A stretch of DNA of 64,000 nt, taken from assembly GCA_037043015.1 (NCBI GenBank), contig CM073323.1, positions 62,001 through 126,000 on the forward strand, written 5' to 3'. Within the stretch, counting starts at the first letter, position 1, and each line of letters starts with the position of its first letter. The notes under the pieces were generated by a model, which did not search any database, was not told the origin of the DNA, and worked only from the letters and a program-made list of their open reading frames with translations. Positions 58,284-64,000 of the stretch are shown in pieces. The DNA comes from Bryum argenteum. Taxonomy: Eukaryota; Streptophyta; Bryopsida; Bryales; Bryaceae. The translations under genes were made by a program, and so were the position numbers.

Positions 58284-60886
58284 TTATTTGTAGTTGAGTG
58301 TACAGGTCTCCTTCACAAAGGAAGATTTGGCATCTCTCATTGTCTGGTCTTCACCCAACCCACCAGTCTTGTTGTTCTGAACATAGTCAAGTATATCAGT
58401 CCAAGCACGAGATAAACTTGACAAATGCGTGGAACTCGTCGACTGATCTCCACGAAGACAAGGATAAATCGCTGGCTGGAGTGAGAAAAGACCAATAATC
58501 ATTTGAAAAGGGTCCTCGGAGCTCTCATTTAAGCTCCTTTTACGTTTCTTCGTCCTCTTTGGCTCCTGAGCGAGCTCCTGGATTGGCTCCTCAGTTGGCT
58601 CCTCAGGATATCTCTTTGCAAGTGGAACTGCACTGAGATCAGCAACATGGTGCTTCTCATATTTGAGATTGTAGACCCTCGGATCTCTGTAGCCTAGGGA
58701 CAAATAGAGGGCAAGGTATGGATAGTCCACCTGCCTCTTTTCTAAACCAGCACTTTCGGGCGTAACATCCACGCTGGCCCACTTATATTTTGGATCTGCG
58801 TCCCTGTAGTTCCGGACTTGTACCAAAATGTAAGACATAACCCCTGGTCTTAACCTCACTGGAATTATCAAGTCAATGCTCTGTTCACCTCGCTTGCACA
58901 TGACGGCAGCACTACTTTCGAAGAATTCTATCAAATCAGGCCGTTCGACACGGTAGGTGACTGCAGTAAAGTGGGTAAAGAATACCTTCCCATCTAGAAA
59001 CCTCTGCATTTCTCGATCAGCAATTTGCCCTTTGAGAGCGGCATGCAATCGTTGTTCATCGGCCAAAGAATGTAGAAACTGGCGTACCGTTAGAGGTCTG
59101 GTGTAGAGTACTCGATGGCCCCCGCAGATGTCTAAACGTGGTGTGTATGCAAGGGCATCCTTCATGCAGGCATGATCCCAAGCTAAGAGGAAAAGAAGTC
59201 GCGCCGCCAACTCCCCTCGTACACCCCCTTCGACGATTCCCTCCCGTATGTAAAGTAACAGGGGTTCTAAGAATTCACCCAAACCCGAATCCTGGCGTCG
59301 ATTCATGATGTGACACGCAGCTTCAGCAAGCACTGGTTCCGACGGATACCCAGTGAACACCGAGCGCCTGTCAGAGGAAATTGCAAGGCACATGCCAAGA
59401 TGACTGGCCACCAAGGACGATGCCAACTCCGACTGGGGTTTAACAAAAACAGCGGCACGAACAGATAGCAATGCAACCCCTATGTTATAGTCCACCTTTA
59501 AGTCCTTAAAATCATTTGGTGGGACGCCCCAAGCAACTTCGACACAGCCAAACGCACCACATCTTTCACCACTTCGGAGCCCAGGCGAGAACGCACCACA
59601 TCATTCACCACTTCGGAGCCCAGGCGAGATCGAATGTAGCTTCCAAACAAAGGCCGCCCTCTCATGAAATGTGAGGTCAACAAAGATGCCAAGTCCGAAG
59701 TAGAATCCTGTATGTCATTCCACTTTCTCTCCCCAGGAGCGAGGATATTGAAGGTGTTGACCGTGTAAAACGGTGGAAGCAGTTGTGTGCCTCCTACTTT
59801 TGAATACCTGTACGATATATCTTTAATCGTCGCCGGTTGAAAGTTGCTGATTTTCGAAACAGTGTCGACCAGTACTATAAAGATGCCACAGCCTTCCTTA
59901 AGATAACTTGCCATCCACCGAAATATGCTGAAGTATGAGGTGCCACCATATTCGTAAAGCAGACACCGTGCTTCATCCAAAGCAAAGGTAAGCAAAACCT
60001 GATCTGCATTGAATACCTTAGAGGCCCTGCAACTTGCCACTAAGTTTTCACAACTCAGTCGTATCGTGGTCTGCAAGAACTGAGAGTCTTGTTTTTCAGA
60101 TTCGAAATTCTTAAACTCGTGCACTCCGAAATTTCCCATTCGATCGTGGATTTTCTCCCAAAAATCACCTCCACTGACATTGTCCCCCTCCTCCAGTTGC
60201 TTCTCACACCATTGTTGTCGAGTAATGCCGGTTTTCACAGATTCGGCTAGATGATCAATGCAGGCACAAATGAATGAAGCATAGAGAAAGCTACATTTTC
60301 GTCTGTCCTTCTCCTCGTCTACGACTACACCAGGAGCCGGTAGAAGCTTGTCCGCTATCCAGGAACGCGCAGGAATGCCGGAACTCTCTTTAGATCTAAC
60401 ACAGCAGTATATCACATACCGCTTGTTGGCGAATTCTTTCAACAGTCGGCTTTTCCCGGTACCTGAGCTTTGCACAAGAGACGTATAGGGGGCAATGTAA
60501 ATCGCGCGATCCCATCCAACTGCACACTTGTCAACAAACTCGGTGAACGTCTGTACGCAGGACCGCTCATCTTTATACGGATCAGAGAAAGCCTTCACCA
60601 AATCTGCTCTTTCTCTGGAGCAAAGCTGGGGGGCATCGGATCCACGCAAAGAAGGTTCGGGATCCAACATAAACTTCAAGGCCGACACGTTTGCTTCAGA
60701 CTGCGCTTCGCAGCACTTTCTCAAATACTGCTCCAGAGTATCATAGCTTTGACGAAACCAGGCACCGTAATCCGCCGGTGCGGCGGTTGGAAAATGCTCG
60801 AGAACATACGCGACTGCAAGGCCTTTCCAAGCCATATCATCCTTCCGTGGTGGAGGAGAGGGCCGAGAGGGCGGAGTATCCACCAT
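58284..60886 (-). pseudogene. Crinkler/RHS-like P-loop NTPase effector-family locus
   Basis: Minus-strand locus starting at the ATG at 60886 (MVDTPPSRPSPPPRKDD). First part: an NTPase domain with Walker A VQSSGTGKSRLLKEF and a Walker B-like LLTFALDEARCLLYEYG, as in CR (Crinkler-RHS) proteins known from oomycetes, fungi, trypanosomes and some early plant lineages. The second part has a conserved-looking alpha/beta region and ends with a basic KRTKKRKRS patch that could act as a nuclear signal. An 18-residue-scale direct repeat (SRLGSEVV) sits near the middle. The locus looks nearly whole, with about one break, and is intronless in its coding part. Family assignment is by motif and layout only. 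An intron acceptor-like string lies just upstream in the leader. Confidence 0.55.
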
Positions 60887-63800
60887 CTTGCTCCAACCAA
60901 CGGCGTTCTGCAGAATTCAACTTTCCTGCGGTTCCAACTTCAGTCCACGATCAACGGGTTCGGTTCATAAACCTGCACCAAAACAAAACAAGCGTCAAAC
61001 CGATGGCCCCGGAACAAAATCACAGGACCTTCTCTACCTGACCCCCTCGACCATTACACAAGCCCATCCAATAAGTGGAGAACATAGGCTTGCTTGCATA
61101 TGGCTGCCCTGCCCCCTGACCATGTCAATCAACTTGATGTAAGAACCCTCTGTCACCGCTTCACACATCCACAACTGATCCTATCCGAAACGGCTACATC
61201 ACTTTCCTGGTGGTACAAAACCGTTCATCGATCACAAGCATAATCACTCTAAAGAGAGTACAGAAGATGAAACCCTCATAACAGCCAGGACGCTGCAACC
61301 TTGATTCCAGCATTCACGCTCATATGGTGCCCTCCGTGACTACCTCCGCGTCCTCTTCGCCGATGCCCCCGTAAATTTCTCTTTCCGACCGAGAGATTTC
61401 GAAAATGATTGTCACAGAAGCACACTTTCTTCCCGCGCTCCCTACACGGCGCTGTCCAAAACCACTGCCGAATCCGAACGTCCTTCCTGTCGAAATGTTC
61501 GCTACGAGGCCACCATCGATACAAAGCATCTCCGCCCGAAACTTGTACGCACCTGCACACGCGAACCTCCCAACACAAAACACAAATCCCCCCTGTCAAA
61601 CCCAAAACGTCGAACTCCAACTTCGAAACCATCGACAAAACCACGGGTTCAACCTCACAAACACAGGTTGGCAGCACGGCACAAACATGTGCCCAGTAGC
61701 ACGAATCACTCACCCATCGCGACGCAGGCCGCACTGCTCTCAGCCTGGCTACGGCGATGAAGGAACGGCTACTACCACCTCACTGCGAACCTAAAGGGTT
61801 TAGGGTTTCATGGATGTTCTGGTGTATGCCCTACGTGTTGAGATGGAAACTTCCTCCTAATTCTTGACCCTTACGGTTCCAAGTTCCAACGGAGCAATGG
61901 AAATTCGCATTTCAGTTGTGTCTTTTGGGAAATATGGGAGGTTTGACTCGTAGGTGGTTTTGGTTGACATACTAGGTTGCCAAGAGTTTGGAAGTTTTGA
62001 TGTGACCTATCTCCCTCACCATTTGATGTGCTTGCGATTGTTGTGGTATGTTTATTTTTTGAAACAAGTGTACAGTTTTGGGAGGTCCAGATGGTTGAGT
62101 TGCCTACAAGGATTTGGAGTTGGAATTTCAAGGTTTTAGGGCTATAGGTTTAGCGTTGCATGGGTATTCTAAGGCTTTAGGGTTTGGGAGTTAGGATCTG
62201 GATGGAGTCTATCTCCTTCTCTTTTTGACCACTATGATTCCAATAGTGCAACAAAAAGCCCAAAGGTCTCAACAACAAGAATGCAATGCATTCGTGGGGA
62301 CACAGTTACACCTTCTTACAAAGAAGGTACATTGGTGTAACTTATTCTTTAAGAATGCGAGTTGAAATCATCCACCTCTTAAAGCATCTGTGCATGGTTG
62401 CTTGTCCTTCGCTCTAGAACCTATTATGCCCCATGTATCCGTTGATCTCTCTTTGCTAGCCTAATCATAATTCTACAGCAAACATATACAAACTTGACAA
62501 GACAAAAAAGAGTAAACTCACCAGACGGGACTTGTTTCAGGCTCAAGGACCCATCACACATAAAATATCAAGAAAATATATTTCAAGCATAACAAACATA
62601 AAGAAGAAAACAAGACACTGAGTCTCTTACAACTCATCCTTTAAATATTAAAACTTCCTAACGTAAAAGTGTTACTCCGAACATTCGCCCACACCACTGT
62701 AGTCGCAGACGGCAGCAACGATAAGGATTGGGAGTTAGCCGCGACTTCCAAAGACGACCTTTTAGTATAAAGGCATAGGATCAGAACTAGGCAGGTCTCT
62801 CGGAATTTTGTTAAGAGCTTAGTCTTAGGTTAGGAAGACATTCCTAGCTAGAACTTGGACGACCCCTATTTTTGTAAGCTCTCATGCTCCAACGTTTTGA
62901 CTAACGAAAGACCTATTTTGGCCAAACCCTTGCTCCCTTGTCTGGTCTCTTGCTTGCTTGTTTACTGTCTGGTTGTATACACCTCTGCTCCCTTGTCTCT
63001 CTTATTATCTGAATGATATTCTCCTTGACTCCAAGACACCGTGGCCCTCCAAGATCTGTTTTTCCTCTCTATGAAGTCTAAGACGACCTTTGCTCACTTC
63101 CTACTCCTTGTCTCATCTCACTCTCGTCGTAACCTCCTTCACTAAGACTACCTGACCAACCCTAACGTCGAGGCGTCCCGCCCCTGTGACACCCGACCCC
63201 CTTGACGTCTCGGTCGTTGGATCCAACCCGGATATGAATTGTAACCAGATTATTCCCTTTTTCCCAACTTCTAACAAAATTGATCAATCATGAAGCAGGT
63301 TTAATTTTTGGGAATAGTTCAATTTGAAGGACACCACTGATGCATGCATTAGTTTTAGGGTTTAGGGATTAGGGTTGCAAGAGGGTGGGAGTCCTTCATC
63401 ATGTATGTTGCCTCTTGATGTCTTAGAGCCTATCTAGCAGCCGGTCCTCTACTTGAGAATGACAGGGCTGGCGCAGTTTAAAAAGCCTTTAGGCTCTTGC
63501 ACCCATGTTTTCCAAGTGAGCTCGCTGGGTGTATACTTGGGATGAATTGACAGAGGCAAACAAGAGCAACATCGACACGATCGGCTTTGGAAGTCTAAGC
63601 CTTCTCCAAACCATAGAATGGTGGCTGCGTCTTAAGGGGCATTGATATTGGTTGGCCAGTTGTGATGTCTGTGAGGGAATGCGGTTTGATTGGAGAGTGT
63701 TTCGGAGTTGTGGAGCAATCTAGACTGTCTCAAAAAACCTTTGTGTGCGTTGTTGGTAACTATAGAACCAACGTAAGATTGGGATGCATTCATGTTCAGG

Positions 63801-64000
63801 TGAACGGAATAACAAAGTTCGATCTAGAGTTTTGTATCACGGTGCACTTACTATTGGAAGTTCAGGATAAATGCTATGAAATGATTATACTGTTTGTTGT
63901 TGCTGGTACAGATTGCTCAAACGTCGTAGGAAGATCAAGTTCTAATCCGTTTTTTAGATTAATCCATGCCAAATACCTGATTGATTTCCTTGATGATGTT
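60887..64000. other. No supported gene; promoter-like and repeat DNA
   Basis: 61276-61734 holds a minus-strand frame with Cys/Arg-rich content that I do not recognise and cannot support as a gene. TTTAGGG strings occur at about 61797 and 63353, common in plant promoters. A TGTGACACCCGACCCCC string at 63185 resembles the start of a plant LTR, but the rest would lie outside the window. Nothing else is supportable. Confidence 0.3.

Noticed and set aside
61276-61734. Minus-strand 152-codon frame, Cys/Arg-rich
   Set aside because: No recognisable domain, no supporting splice or promoter evidence, and overlapping plus-strand frames of equal length.
61797-61811. Telomere-like TTTAGGG string
   Set aside because: Only one to two units; such strings are common in plant promoters and do not show a telomere remnant. 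The same applies near 4830 and 63353.
63185-64000. Possible LTR starting TGTGACACCCGACCCCC
   Set aside because: Only one end is seen and no other element part lies in the window.

Overview
The window reads as nuclear DNA from a plant-lineage eukaryote, and it is mostly transposable elements. Evidence for a plant: fragments of a plastidic glucose transporter and of a plant-type DNA ligase IV, TTTAGGG-rich promoter-like stretches, spliced genes with GT-AG introns, MULE and Helitron transposons, and Ty3/gypsy fossils. The species cannot be fixed from sequence alone; a non-seed plant or streptophyte alga is a guess.

The main result is a pair of related, very large MULE-like DNA transposons. Element 1 runs from beyond the left edge to about 18909. 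Element 2 is complete at 40656-54908 (14.25 kb), with terminal inverted repeats and an 11-bp target duplication (CCATTTGCGTA) on both sides. Both share one gene plan: a leftward transposase (WRKY/GCM1-like zinc region plus MULE DDE core), a divergent small basic protein, and a rightward multi-exon gene joining a ParB-like DGNHR/EGNHR domain to a phage/bacterial-type N4/N6 DNA methyltransferase domain. Element 1 also carries a leftward gene for an ADD-type zinc finger (ATRX/DNMT3 type, a histone H3 reader). A transposon carrying a methyltransferase-like protein and a chromatin reader is the best candidate here for an undescribed system. Both methyltransferase copies and both transposases are damaged, by different lesions in each copy.

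Layout: 1-18909 element 1, with long repeat-filled introns and a solo-LTR-like insertion. 18962-20168 Ty3/gypsy gag fossil (minus). 20676-22577 a 633-residue unrecognised ORF with a TATA box. 23528-29300 a second gag-like LTR-element fossil (minus), split by a 1.49-kb solo LTR, with a primer-binding-site-like junction and LTR-like DNA to its right. 29373-30680 a PIF1-like helicase, followed by same-strand fragments of three unrelated host genes (METTL21-like methyltransferase, DNA ligase IV, plastidic glucose transporter), the pattern left by Helitron gene capture. 34265-40531 a second, decayed Helitron with a recognisable 3' end. 40656-54908 element 2. 55635-56414 a coiled-coil ORF of unknown function. 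56876-57794 an AT-rich LINE-like fragment. 58284-60886 a Crinkler/RHS-like NTPase locus (minus). 60890-64000 no gene I can support.
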